A DNA stretch of 64,000 nt from Cellvibrionaceae bacterium. Lineage in GTDB: Bacteria; Pseudomonadota; Gammaproteobacteria; Pseudomonadales; Cellvibrionaceae. Both the position numbers and the translations under genes were made by a program. Shown in pieces: positions 26,358-35,315 of the stretch (the stretch's first letter is position 1; every line of letters starts with the position of its first letter). Under the pieces are notes generated by a model. It did no database searches. It saw only the letters and a program-made list of their open reading frames with translations, and was not told the origin of the DNA. Location: contig JAGKWQ010000001.1 in assembly GCA_021151825.1 (NCBI GenBank), forward strand, positions 558,001 to 622,000, given 5' to 3'.

Positions 26358-26987
26358 TTAATAGAAACCCAGTGTGTGGCCCTTGCGAGCGATATACACA
26401 GACGTCACTCCCAGTTGCATACGCCGCGCAATCGATGCTTCGGCTTTGAGGGTTCCCTCACGAAAGTTATCAAGTGCGTTGTAAAACATCGCGGTGAAGT
26501 AATCGGCATCGATATCGCGCGGAGTAAATACTTCGATACGGCACATGCTGGCACGACAACTAATGGTATTGACGCTAACGCGCGCCAGTCCCTTGTGGGA
26601 AGCAAACATCTCGCGCAAGGACTGCTCATAAACACTGGCCCACTCTACATCAATGGGCTCCGCCTCGAACAAGCCGGTCGCTTTTTCATAGACATTATTT
26701 TCCTTACGGAAAACCGCATCGCGCGCCGCTTCAGGTTCCAGGCCGGTTGGCTTGGCTGTAGCCATATTGCCTGGCTCAGGACTGGCGTTTTGCGATACTG
26801 CGGGAGGTAGTTGATCGCGGATCACTGATGGTTTAACAACTGGCACCACCACTGTAGGAGCAACCGGATAAGTTGAGGCAACTGATGTATGGCGTTGCTT
26901 ATCAAGATAAAAACCCAAAGCCAGAATTGGCAGTAATACAATGCCTCCCCACAACGGCAATCGGGTTTTAACAGCATGCAAATTCAC
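26358..26987 (-). CDS. Hypothetical membrane-anchored protein
   Basis: A 209-residue protein with one N-terminal helix (about 10-28, LWGGIVLLPILALGFYL), a proline-rich linker (about 38-80) and a folded C-terminal region. That region has EPIDVEWASVYEQSLREMF and VSVNTISCRASMCRIEVF, with a close cysteine pair that could form a disulfide. This arrangement occurs in several uncharacterised envelope proteins of gammaproteobacteria; I cannot name a function. It is leftward, upstream of the LPMO terminator-less end. Confidence 0.65.
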   Translation of the reverse strand: MNLHAVKTRLPLWGGIVLLPILALGFYLDKQRHTSVASTYPVAPTVVVPVVKPSVIRDQLPPAVSQNASPEPGNMATAKPTGLEPEAARDAVFRKENNVYEKATGLFEAEPIDVEWASVYEQSLREMFASHKGLARVSVNTISCRASMCRIEVFTPRDIDADYFTAMFYNALDNFREGTLKAEASIARRMQLGVTSVYIARKGHTLGFY

Positions 26988-27053
26988 AGTGCCACCTCAT
27001 TTGTGTTGATGATGAAGAACCTCTGGCGGCAAATCGCCAGAGGTCAATTGCCA

Positions 27054-28082
27054 TTAACGCGGAGCGTTGCAAGTCACCTGGCCGACACAAGTCTGGTTGT
27101 TTTCATTTCCCCAGCCTGTGGTTTGGTTTTTACAGATAGCCACTTGCCAGCCATACCAGTTGCAATAAGCCGTACTAGTACCGCCTGCTGACGAGGATGA
27201 GCGACTGGAGGTAGTCGGCGCAACACTCGAACGGCTGGATGAACTTGGCAGCGCGCTGGAGCGACTGGATGTGCCCGGTGCAACACTGGTGCGGCTTGAT
27301 GAGCTAACTATCACACTCGAACGACTGGAGGTGCTCGGAGCGAGACTGGAACGGCTCGATGACGGTGTCGGTGTAGAACTCGTGGTACCGCCACCAATTT
27401 GCACATCGATACAACCATGGAAACGCTCATAGGTTGGTGGTTCACGGCCCCATTCGGCATAAATCACATGGCGACCACTGCGCGACGGCACAGTACATGT
27501 GGTGTGGATATGGGCGTTGCCCTTATCTGCACGCACATTGGGATAAGCACCCGGATTATCATCGTTATAAGGAAGATCGCAGAAGGGCTGGTCCTCAAAA
27601 TCCGCCCAGGTCAGTTCTTTACCTACCTGATACACAAATCCAGGCTTAGTAATCCAGTAACGGAAATCCGACGTATCGTCAAAATGCGGGCCATTGCTGA
27701 TATCCCAGGAAAAAGTCAGGCTTCCGGAATTGATATTGTTGACGGGCCAGTTGATGGAGTTATCCCACGGGGTCTTGGCGCCGCCCCAGGTTTCACTGTC
27801 AAAACTGCACACATTTTTAGCAACCGGCCCCAGCACTTTGCGACCCTGGTGATGGGTAAGCACGCTCATGTAGGAATACCCGCCATTCGGGTCAGTAGCA
27901 AAAGCATCGCCACACACTGGATATTTGGCAACGCCGTTGGCCACTTCATCAGGCTTGGTCACCTTGCCGCAAAAATAATTTCGCGCACCAGGGCTATCGA
28001 CAAAACCATGACCGAACGTTACCGCGGAAAACATAAGCAACATCGCGCCCAGCCCGCTTTTTTGGATGAGATTCTTATTCAT
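27054..28082 (-). CDS. AA10 lytic polysaccharide monooxygenase with CBM10
   Basis: A 342-residue secreted enzyme. The signal peptide ends FG, leaving His25 as the N-terminal copper ligand (HGFVDSPGARNYFCG). The second brace histidine is His133 in NGPHFDDTSDFRYWITK. The AA10 domain covers about 25-228. A linker of six 10-residue SSRSS-type units (about 242-300) leads to a C-terminal CBM10 (YCNWYGWQVAICKN, GWGNENNQTCVG). AA10 enzymes cleave chitin or cellulose by oxidation with copper. CBM10 suggests cellulose or crystalline polysaccharide; the order AA10-linker-CBM10 is that of Cellvibrio japonicus LPMO10B. A GACAGCGCTGTC palindrome lies 326 bases upstream. The family is certain; substrate is an inference. 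Confidence 0.95.
   Translation of the reverse strand: MNKNLIQKSGLGAMLLMFSAVTFGHGFVDSPGARNYFCGKVTKPDEVANGVAKYPVCGDAFATDPNGGYSYMSVLTHHQGRKVLGPVAKNVCSFDSETWGGAKTPWDNSINWPVNNINSGSLTFSWDISNGPHFDDTSDFRYWITKPGFVYQVGKELTWADFEDQPFCDLPYNDDNPGAYPNVRADKGNAHIHTTCTVPSRSGRHVIYAEWGREPPTYERFHGCIDVQIGGGTTSSTPTPSSSRSSLAPSTSSRSSVIVSSSSRTSVAPGTSSRSSALPSSSSRSSVAPTTSSRSSSSAGGTSTAYCNWYGWQVAICKNQTTGWGNENNQTCVGQVTCNAPR
27180..27360 (-). repeat. Six-unit 30-base tandem repeat encoding SSRSS linker
   Basis: The LPMO linker is built of six 10-residue units beginning SSRSS or SSRTS, each with a different tail (LAPST, VIVSS, VAPGT, ALPSS, VAPTT). At DNA level this is an imperfect 30-base tandem repeat and could change in copy number. 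Confidence 0.8.
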
Positions 28083-28488
28083 TATTCACACTCCTTCACT
28101 TAACCGGATAGAGAAAGACTCCATATAGGAATCGAAACCCCCGGAAAACCTGCCTTGGGAAACTGCAAGCAACTCAGCGATGGAGAACTACCTGTGAAGC
28201 CGAATTGGCTTTAGCCAGAGTTGCTTATCCACGATATGACACAACAGCAACAGATTTGCCGGAGAGACTTACCTCATCAGTAGTCCTGGTGTGCCTATGA
28301 ACTGCAAAATCATTAGAGAGAAGCACAACTATTGTTATTTTTTAAATGTCCACCCACATATCCGGTGGACAAGTAGACAACTGAGACGAACGAGTTTTGC
28401 CCTCATAGACAGCGCTGTCAAATTGTTAAAAACAATACACTTGATGAATAAAATGAATTCACGCACTAAAAACAAGCACAAAAAAGAT
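28083..28488. other. Gap upstream of LPMO gene
   Basis: About 400 bases between the LPMO start and the end of the DUF6488-like gene. It holds the operator candidate at 28408-28419 and presumably the LPMO promoter. No gene is recognised; the short open frames here have no support. Confidence 0.6.
28408..28419. promoter_or_regulatory. Palindromic operator candidate GACAGCGCTGTC
   Basis: A perfect 12-base palindrome 326 bases upstream of the LPMO start. With the flanking A it reads GACAGCGCTGTCAAA, matching GACAACGTTGTCAAA upstream of the chitinase gene. See the matching sites at 1234 and 56412. Confidence 0.55.
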
Positions 28489-28875
28489 TTAACCGCCAGA
28501 CATTGGCAAAGAAGATGAAGGAGCTGACACAACCGGAAAATCGCCCGAATAATTTGCCCCGGCGATTGAGCCATCCAGCAATATTTTTACATACAGGATT
28601 TTATTTTCCCGCTGGTTATTAAGGCTGACCACATAGTAACCCAATTTGTTTTCATGGATTTTCGCATCATCACCCGAGAGGTTTGCCCAACTCGCCGATA
28701 GTTTACCTGCCTCATAAGGCGATATTTTGCCTGCATAGCGTTTGGCTGTCTTGATGCCAATTTCCAGCGCGGATTTTATCGATACGGGGCCGTGGTCATG
28801 GCCTTCGTGCCCATACACTGCCAATCCCCATAAACTGCAAATACAAATCACCGTGATACGTAAAAGATATTTCAT
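28489..28875 (-). CDS. Small exported histidine-rich protein, DUF6488-like
   Basis: A 128-residue protein. The ATG at 28875 is preceded by GAGGAA. A signal peptide ends near AVYG and leaves a mature start HEGHDHGPVSIKSALEIG, a His/Asp-rich metal-binding-like motif. The rest has SASWANLSGDDAKIHENKLGYYVVSL and ILYVKILLDGSIAGANYSG. It resembles the DUF6488 family found beside metal-efflux genes. No efflux gene is adjacent. A periplasmic metal-binding role is inferred from the motif alone. Confidence 0.65.
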   Translation of the reverse strand: MKYLLRITVICICSLWGLAVYGHEGHDHGPVSIKSALEIGIKTAKRYAGKISPYEAGKLSASWANLSGDDAKIHENKLGYYVVSLNNQRENKILYVKILLDGSIAGANYSGDFPVVSAPSSSLPMSGG

Positions 28876-29078
28876 TAGTATTTCCTCATTATTTTTATCT
28901 TGCAGATTGCTCACATCTTATACGCAGCGTATTCGAGCAAAGATAAATCCGTTTGAACAGGATAGATTTCGCAAGTTTGACGCGTGAGCCATAGAGTTTG
29001 TTACACTGCGGCCCGTTTTGCAGTTTCTAATTAATAACGGTCGCCTGAATGCGGCAGCCATAGGAAATTTTTTAACGC

Positions 29079-29930
29079 ATGAACCCACGTATTTTTATCG
29101 GCTTGCAACATCTGGTTCCCCAACACGCGCTGTCCCGTGCGGCGGGTTGGTTAGCCAATACCCAAACAGCATTTATCAAAAACACGTTTATCACATGGTT
29201 TGTGAAACGTTACCAGGTAGACATGAGCCTGGCTGCTGAAGAAAACCCTGTGGCTTATGCCTGCTTCAACGATTTTTTTACGCGCGCACTCAAGCCAGGT
29301 GCACGTGTAATTGATGGCGAAGCTAATTCCATTGTTTGCCCCGCAGACGGCGCCATTAGCCAATTAGGCAAAATTATCGATGGCAAAATTTTTCAAGCCA
29401 AGGGGCAGGATTACACTGCACTCGAATTACTCGGTGGAGACGAAGCGCTCGCCGCGGAATTTAATGGCGGCAATTTCGCGACGGTATATTTATCGCCGCG
29501 CGATTATCATCGGGTGCACATGCCGTTCGGGGGTAAATTGCGCAGCATGATCAGCCTCCCCGGGGAATTGTTTTCCGTAAACACAGTCACCGCCGAAAAT
29601 GTACCGCGCTTGTTTTCACGCAATGAACGCGCCGTTGCTATTTTTGATACCGAGCTTGGCCCGATGGCCGTAGTGCTTGTGGGTGCGATGATTGTGGCGG
29701 GCATTGAAACTGTGTGGGACGGCCAAATCGCACCGTTTGCCAGCCGCGAAATTGCAGTATCCAATTATCCTTATCAAAATATTCATCTCAACAAAGGCGA
29801 TGAAATGGGCCGCTTTAAACTCGGTTCTACCGCCATCATTTTATTTGCTAATAATAAAATGCAATGGGATGAAAAATTTATCGCCGGAACCCCCACCAAA
29901 ATGGGTGAGAAAATGGGGTTCACCCTTTAA
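29079..29930 (+). CDS. psd: Phosphatidylserine decarboxylase
   Basis: A 283-residue enzyme of normal length that turns phosphatidylserine into phosphatidylethanolamine at the inner membrane. The self-cleavage motif LGST is present in FKLGSTAIILF, with Ser250 becoming the pyruvoyl group. YLSPRDYHRVHMPFGG holds the conserved histidines. It is rightward, ends at a bidirectional terminator and has no linked gene on its strand. Confidence 0.97.
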   Translation: MNPRIFIGLQHLVPQHALSRAAGWLANTQTAFIKNTFITWFVKRYQVDMSLAAEENPVAYACFNDFFTRALKPGARVIDGEANSIVCPADGAISQLGKIIDGKIFQAKGQDYTALELLGGDEALAAEFNGGNFATVYLSPRDYHRVHMPFGGKLRSMISLPGELFSVNTVTAENVPRLFSRNERAVAIFDTELGPMAVVLVGAMIVAGIETVWDGQIAPFASREIAVSNYPYQNIHLNKGDEMGRFKLGSTAIILFANNKMQWDEKFIAGTPTKMGEKMGFTL

Positions 29931-29936
29931 CGCGTA

Positions 29937-29968
29937 TAAAAAAGCCGATCATTTGATCGGCTTTTTTA
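29937..29968. terminator. Bidirectional intrinsic terminator
   Basis: AAAAAAGCCGATCA pairs with its complement around a 2-base loop. T-runs occur on both strands. It lies between the ends of psd and the TerC-type gene. Confidence 0.9.
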
Positions 29969-29974
29969 TCAGTC

Positions 29975-30736
29975 TTACTCGTTTGGTTTTTGCTCGTCCG
30001 GATAATCCTTGCGTAACTCCACCGGTTTATCCATATTTTTGCGCAACTTGATGTTGATCATTTCCACACCCAGCGAGAATGCCATGGCGAAATAAATGTA
30101 GCCTTTTGGTACATGGACATCGAAGCCTTCAACCAACAAGGTGAAGCCGACAATCACCAGGAATGACAGGGCAAGAATTTTAATTGTTGGATGCGAATCG
30201 ACAAAATCCCCAATCGGCTTGGCCGCAAACAACATCACGCCCACGGCAATAATAATGGCCAACGCCATAATCGGAACCTGGCTAACCAGGCCTACTGCAG
30301 TGATTACGGAATCGAGTGAGAACACGATATCCAACACTGCAATTTGTACCAGCACAATCATCAATCCATGGGTCGCTACATTCCGTTCGGTCTCGACAGC
30401 ACCTTCAAGGCTGCTGTGAATTTCATGCGTCGCTTTGGCAAGCAGGAATAGACCACCGCCAATCAAAATGATATCGCGCCCCGAAATTTCTTCGCCAAAG
30501 ATAGTAAAAAATGGTTCAACCAACCCCATGATCCACGCGAGCGAGAAGAGTAATGCCAGACGGGTAATCATCGCCAAACCCAAACCGACGTTACGCGCAA
30601 ATTTGCGCTGATGCGCTGGCAAGCGGCCCACCAGGATCGATATAAAAATAATATTATCGATCCCTAATACAATTTCCAACGCCGTCAGCGTTGCCAGAGC
30701 AACCCATGCTTCCGGGCTTGATAACCATTCAAACAT
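29975..30736 (-). CDS. TerC-family integral membrane protein
   Basis: A 253-residue protein with about seven membrane helices. The paired acidic motifs EIVLGIDNIIFISILVGRLP and DIVFSLDSVITAVGL are the mark of the TerC family. Members are linked to metal export (manganese) or tellurite response; this short form is close to YoaE/YgdQ without the CBS part. The leader was examined for a yybP-ykoY manganese riboswitch, which often precedes such genes, and none was seen. It stands alone. Confidence 0.88.
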   Translation of the reverse strand: MFEWLSSPEAWVALATLTALEIVLGIDNIIFISILVGRLPAHQRKFARNVGLGLAMITRLALLFSLAWIMGLVEPFFTIFGEEISGRDIILIGGGLFLLAKATHEIHSSLEGAVETERNVATHGLMIVLVQIAVLDIVFSLDSVITAVGLVSQVPIMALAIIIAVGVMLFAAKPIGDFVDSHPTIKILALSFLVIVGFTLLVEGFDVHVPKGYIYFAMAFSLGVEMINIKLRKNMDKPVELRKDYPDEQKPNE

Positions 30737-31057
30737 TATTCAAATCTCATTGATTAATAGCACGCAACCCCCATTAGCCGGAGAACCGGTGTATGGACAT
30801 TGCACATATAAGCAACCTGGCATTGGTCGGCCAGGAGGAGGACGGCGATTGTACCCTGACCACCACAGCGGTAGGCAATAACTTTGCAGCCCAACAAACA
30901 GCGAAAGAAAAAGCTATCTAACGAAAGCTTGGGGCATATTTCTGCCATTCCAACCATAGCTCCATAAAAAAACCGCATGCAGTAACTACATGCGGTTTTT
31001 AAATAAGTAATGTTGCCGTTGAATTACGTTATCAATGGAGCTGCTAACTTCAAATCA
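30737..31057. other. Gap between TerC and HD-GYP genes
   Basis: About 320 bases. It contains the terminator at 30967-31000 for the HD-GYP gene and the leader of the TerC gene. No further gene or riboswitch is recognised. Confidence 0.6.
30967..31000 (-). terminator. Terminator after degenerate HD-GYP gene
   Basis: AAAACCGCATG and its complement pair around a 9-base loop, with a T-run on both strands. It is 58 bases past the HD-GYP stop codon. Confidence 0.85.
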
Positions 31058-32428
31058 TCAGTTACGTGTAGTCAAGCGACTCAGTAATGCCATCAGCCCT
31101 TTTTTCTCATTTTTCATCAGGTAGTGGTCGCGAATACCGGAAATATCCACCTCGTAACTGCCAGGCTCAAGGTCGCGGGCAATTTCGATTTTTTCAATTT
31201 CATAACGGGACTTTTTGCCTGAATCCAATAACTCCTGTTTACGCTTGTCATCTTCCGACAAATCCAGCAATAAATATTCATCCAATGGTTGTTTGTATGC
31301 GTCCAACACCACAATAACGCGAGGTTTCAAACGGCGCTCAAAGTTTTGTTCCACCACTACCGCCACTTCGCCGGTGCTCAACTCCACCAGAGTTCCTGTG
31401 GGATACAGTCCGATGGCGCGAATAAACTCAACTACCAGCTCCTCCTGGAACTGGATATTACGCAGTTCATATAACTTGCCAACGGCTTTGGAAGGGGCAA
31501 TCGGGTGGCGCGATCCACGTGGATTTGTTACGTAATCGTAGTAGGTGACTATGCCGGCGATTTTGCCGAGGAGTGGAATTTTATCGCCCGATAATCCCTG
31601 GGGGAAACCGCTGCCATTGAGACGTTCGCAATGCGTTTTCACAACGCTGATAACCCGAGGCTCGACGCCTGGTGTCTTGCGCAGGATTTCACAACCCAAT
31701 TCGACGAATGTTTCGTATAAACGCTCTTCTTCTGCACTGCGCTCTGCATTCGACAACAAAGCGATATCAAGCTGTACCTTACCTACATCTTTAAGCAAAA
31801 CCCCCATCGCCAATACATCCAGATCGCGCTTGGGCAAGCCTATATGACGGCCAAACAAAATCGCCCACACTGATGAGCGAACAGCATGGCTATAAGTATA
31901 TTCATCTTTTTCCTGAACACGCGAAAGCCAGGTAAATGCGTCTGGATTGCGCAGTACGCTATCCACCATTTCACTGGCGACGCGTTTGGTTTCACCGAGG
32001 GACATTCCGTCAAACTGGTTTTTTTCCAGTTGATCCATCACCTCGACTACAGCGCCGTAGACCTTTTGATGCAGCTGGCGGGCCTTCTTAACTTCACGCT
32101 GCAAAGGCTCCACATCACGATAAAGACCGCGCTGAATTTTCAACGCAGCTACCGGTTCACTAAAAGAACTAACGCGCTCGCGGGTATTGGCGACCTTTTT
32201 TGTAGCCGGAGAAATAGTTTTAAGATTGGCTGCTATCGGGCCACGGCCTTTCTCAATATCAATATAAACATAATTACACAACGCTTTGAGCTGGTTGATC
32301 TCGCCCAAATCACGTAAATAAAAGCCCTGCAAGGGAAAAGGAGTTTGTGACCATGGGCGATCCAACCCCGACACAAACATGCCAATGGTTAATTCATTAA
32401 CGTCAACTTTGACCTGTTTGATTGCCAC
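31058..32428 (-). CDS. DUF3391 plus degenerate HD-GYP domain protein
   Basis: A 456-residue cytosolic protein. The first 65 residues fit the DUF3391 N-terminal domain. The HD-GYP domain (about 165-345) keeps His181 (YSHAVRSSVW) but has lost other ligands: the HD is KD at 213-214 (LLKDVGK), the next histidine is Phe (ETFVELGCEIL), the HH pair is HC at 266-267, and GYP is GFP at 274-276. It is therefore unlikely to hydrolyse c-di-GMP and may instead bind it or act as a scaffold. A C-terminal region of about 110 residues follows. It stands alone, leftward, after hemE. Confidence 0.88.
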   Translation of the reverse strand: MAIKQVKVDVNELTIGMFVSGLDRPWSQTPFPLQGFYLRDLGEINQLKALCNYVYIDIEKGRGPIAANLKTISPATKKVANTRERVSSFSEPVAALKIQRGLYRDVEPLQREVKKARQLHQKVYGAVVEVMDQLEKNQFDGMSLGETKRVASEMVDSVLRNPDAFTWLSRVQEKDEYTYSHAVRSSVWAILFGRHIGLPKRDLDVLAMGVLLKDVGKVQLDIALLSNAERSAEEERLYETFVELGCEILRKTPGVEPRVISVVKTHCERLNGSGFPQGLSGDKIPLLGKIAGIVTYYDYVTNPRGSRHPIAPSKAVGKLYELRNIQFQEELVVEFIRAIGLYPTGTLVELSTGEVAVVVEQNFERRLKPRVIVVLDAYKQPLDEYLLLDLSEDDKRKQELLDSGKKSRYEIEKIEIARDLEPGSYEVDISGIRDHYLMKNEKKGLMALLSRLTTRN

Positions 32429-32658
32429 GCCTTATTCCCCACATCACCACTCAGGTGTTAATTATCTAGCCTTATTCATTGGGATAATTGGCAGAAACGG
32501 GCAGGACCACGGTTAGATCCTGCACTTGTTGCCTACCAAGCTTCTAAATCTTCCTAAAAAAGCATTGGATATGACACCGAGTGTAATCAAGATATGGGCG
32601 CCACACCAGAGCAGGTAGATTAAAGGTAGCTAAATAAGCCTGCATGGTGACAAAAAGA

Positions 32659-33726
32659 TTACAGGTGGTATTGACCGGACAACTCATGCACGGCGTTTAT
32701 AAATGCACCAGCGTGTTCAGGGTCAACTTCTGGCGTGATGCCATGCCCAAGATTAAACACATGGCCAGAACCTTTGCCGTAGGAGGAGAGAATACTACCT
32801 ACTTCGGTACGAATACGCTCAGGTGATGCATAAAGAATTCCCGGGTCCATATTGCCTTGCAGGGCAACTTTATTGCCAACACGGGCGCGGGCGCTGCCAA
32901 TATCGGTGGTCCAATCCAGACCCAATGCCGTTGCACCGGTTGCCGCCATAGCTTCCAGCCATTGACCGCCACCTTTGGTGAACAGGATTACCGGTACTTC
33001 GCGACCTTCGTTTTCACGAATCAGGCCAGACACGATTTTTTGCATGTATTTGAGCGAAAACTCCTGATACGCCACATGCGACAAAGCACCGCCCCAAGTA
33101 TCAAAAATCTGTACCGCCTGCGCACCCGCCTGAATCTGGGCATTCAGGTAAACGATGACCGAATCCGCTAGCACATCCAGCAAGTGGTGCATCACTTGTG
33201 GCTGGTTATAGAGCATTTCCTTGGCGCGACGGAAATCGCGACTGGAACCACCTTCGATCATATAAGTTGCCAGAGTCCAAGGACTGCCAGAAAAACCTAT
33301 CAGCGGTACACGGCCATTAAGTTCGCGACGAATAGTTTTTACCGCGTTAACGACATATGGCAGATCTTGCTCAGGATTGATGACTTTCAGCGCGTTTACA
33401 TCCGCTTCGGTACGCACTGCTTTTTGGAATTTAGGGCCTTCGCCAGTTTCGAAATAGAGTCCCAAGCCCATAGCGTCAGGAATCGTAAGAATGTCGGAAA
33501 ACAGAATCGCCGCATCCAGACCGGGATAGCGATCCAATGGCTGCAAGGTCACTTCACAAGCCAACTCAGGATTGGTACACAATCCCATAAAATCCCCTGC
33601 TTTAGCACGCGAAGCGCGATATTCAGGCAAGTAGCGACCGGCCTGACGCATCATCCATACCGGGGTGACATCTACCGGTTGTTTAAGCAGTGCGCGGAGA
33701 AAACGGTCGTTTTTGAGTTGGGTCAT
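32659..33726 (-). CDS. hemE: Uroporphyrinogen decarboxylase
   Basis: A 355-residue enzyme that removes four carboxyl groups from uroporphyrinogen III in heme synthesis. The two signatures are present: PVWMMRQAGRYLPEYR near the start and ILFSDILTIPDAMG. The GFSGSPWTLATYMIEGG stretch is also typical. It is full length and lies between the gltBD operon and the HD-GYP gene, with its own transcription likely because a terminator precedes it. Confidence 0.97.
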   Translation of the reverse strand: MTQLKNDRFLRALLKQPVDVTPVWMMRQAGRYLPEYRASRAKAGDFMGLCTNPELACEVTLQPLDRYPGLDAAILFSDILTIPDAMGLGLYFETGEGPKFQKAVRTEADVNALKVINPEQDLPYVVNAVKTIRRELNGRVPLIGFSGSPWTLATYMIEGGSSRDFRRAKEMLYNQPQVMHHLLDVLADSVIVYLNAQIQAGAQAVQIFDTWGGALSHVAYQEFSLKYMQKIVSGLIRENEGREVPVILFTKGGGQWLEAMAATGATALGLDWTTDIGSARARVGNKVALQGNMDPGILYASPERIRTEVGSILSSYGKGSGHVFNLGHGITPEVDPEHAGAFINAVHELSGQYHL

Positions 33727-33788
33727 GTTGTTATCCTCAGGCTTGCAGCCCTGATCACTAATAAAATTTATTTTGCATACGCAGATAA

Positions 33789-33814
33789 GAAAAACCCCGC
33801 AGCTGCGGGGTTTG
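33789..33814 (-). terminator. Terminator after gltD
   Basis: AAACCCCGC and GCGGGGTTT pair around AGCT. On the minus strand a run of five Ts follows, about 60 bases past the gltD stop. Confidence 0.88.
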
Positions 33815-33875
33815 CGACGCGGGTGGAGCCTAAGCGATACCCACTATACGGTCAACGCAAAATGCGCCAAACAGA

Positions 33876-35294
33876 TCAAACTTCCAGATAATCAAGAATC
33901 CCTTGCGCTGCTTCACGACCTTCCCAGATGGCAGTAACCACCAGATCAGAACCACGCACCATATCGCCACCGGCAAACACTTTCGGGTTGCTGGTCTGGA
34001 ACTTGAATTGTTGATGTTCAGCAGCGATCACACCACCCCAATCATTGGTTTTTACACCGTTGGTTTCAAACCATGGTTGCGGGCTGGTGCGGAAACCGAA
34101 GGCGATCAACACCACATCGGCAGGCAGGATCTCTTCAGAACCAGGAACTACTACCGGACTGCGACGCCCTTTAGCATCTGGCTCGCCCAATTGGGTCGTA
34201 ACCACTTTCACACCTTCCACTTTGCCGTTACCAACCACTTCTACCGGTTGACGATTGTAGAGGAATTGCACGCCTTCTTCTTTGGCGTTGGCCACTTCGC
34301 GCTTGGAACCAGGCATGTTTTCTTCGTCGCGGCGATAAGCACAACTCACGCTGCTGGCGCCCTGGCGAATGGAAGTGCGGTTACAGTCCATCGCGGTATC
34401 ACCACCACCGAGAACCACAACTTTTTTGCCTTTAACGCTGATGAAATCCGCCGGATTTTTCTCAAAACCCAGGTTGCGGTTCACGTTGGAAATCAGGAAT
34501 GGCAGCGCATCGTAAACACCCGGCAAGTCTTCACCGGGGAAACCGCCTTTCATATAGGTGTAGGTGCCCATGCCCATGAATACAGCGTCGTAATCGCGCA
34601 GCAATTCTTCCATGGTAATGTCTTTGCCCACTTCGGTGTTCAGGCGGAATTCGATACCCATTTCAGTGAAGATTTCACGGCGACGAGTCATCACACTCTT
34701 TTCGAGTTTGAATTCGGGGATACCGAAAGTCAGCAAGCCGCCGATTTCAGGATACTTATCGAACACGACAGGTTTAACACCATTGCGCACCAATACGTCC
34801 GCGCAACCAATGCCCGCCGGGCCAGCGCCAATAATGGCAACTTTCTTGTTAGTCCAAACCACTTTGGACATATCCGGCTTCCAGCCCATGGCGAAAGCTG
34901 TATCGGTGATGTATTTTTCGGCGTTGCCGATAGTCACCGCACCAAAACCGTCGTTCAACGTACAAGCGCCTTCGCACAGACGATCTTGCGGGCACACACG
35001 GCCGCAAACTTCCGGCAAAGAGTTGGTTTGATGGCTCAACTCCGCCGCTTCAAAAATATTGCCTTCGGAAATCAGCTTCAGCCAGTTGGGGATGAAGTTG
35101 TGCACCGGGCATTTCCACTCGCAATAAGGATTGCCGCATTCCAGGCAACGGTGCGATTGGCCTTCAACCTCTTCTTTGGCGAAGGGCTGGTAGATCTCCA
35201 CAAACTTGTGTCTGCGGGTTTCCAGGTCTTTCTTGGCGGGGTCTTTACGGCCCACATCGAGAAACTGAAAGTCATTGTTTAAACGTGCTGACAT
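33876..35294 (-). CDS. gltD: Glutamate synthase small subunit
   Basis: A 472-residue subunit that passes electrons from NADPH to the large subunit. Two cysteine clusters for Fe-S centres are present (CLECGNPYCEWKCPVHN and CGRVCPQDRLCEGAC), then the FAD motif (IIGAGPAGIGCADVL) and NADPH motif (VVLGGGDTAMDC). The ATG at 35294 has GAGGAGA upstream. It follows gltB after 21 bases, as in the usual operon order. A long open frame on the opposite strand is a shadow. Confidence 0.96.
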   Translation of the reverse strand: MSARLNNDFQFLDVGRKDPAKKDLETRRHKFVEIYQPFAKEEVEGQSHRCLECGNPYCEWKCPVHNFIPNWLKLISEGNIFEAAELSHQTNSLPEVCGRVCPQDRLCEGACTLNDGFGAVTIGNAEKYITDTAFAMGWKPDMSKVVWTNKKVAIIGAGPAGIGCADVLVRNGVKPVVFDKYPEIGGLLTFGIPEFKLEKSVMTRRREIFTEMGIEFRLNTEVGKDITMEELLRDYDAVFMGMGTYTYMKGGFPGEDLPGVYDALPFLISNVNRNLGFEKNPADFISVKGKKVVVLGGGDTAMDCNRTSIRQGASSVSCAYRRDEENMPGSKREVANAKEEGVQFLYNRQPVEVVGNGKVEGVKVVTTQLGEPDAKGRRSPVVVPGSEEILPADVVLIAFGFRTSPQPWFETNGVKTNDWGGVIAAEHQQFKFQTSNPKVFAGGDMVRGSDLVVTAIWEGREAAQGILDYLEV

Positions 35295-35315
35295 AAGATC
35301 TCTCCTCACCCAGCC

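Noticed and set aside
30737..30966. Possible yybP-ykoY manganese riboswitch upstream of the TerC gene
   Set aside because: The conserved GGGGAGUAG and later GGCGAGACC-type motifs were not found on the gene strand.
30754..30978. Leftward 74-residue frame in the gap upstream of the TerC gene
   Set aside because: Cysteine-rich composition unlike neighbours, no ribosome-binding site and no family match.
32501..32523. Hairpin GCAGGA/TCCTGC between hemE and the HD-GYP gene
   Set aside because: The stem is short and no proper T-run follows on the minus strand, so a terminator is not supported.
33903..35282. Long open frame on the plus strand opposite gltD
   Set aside because: It mirrors the gltD codons, has no ribosome-binding site and shows no recognisable protein motif.
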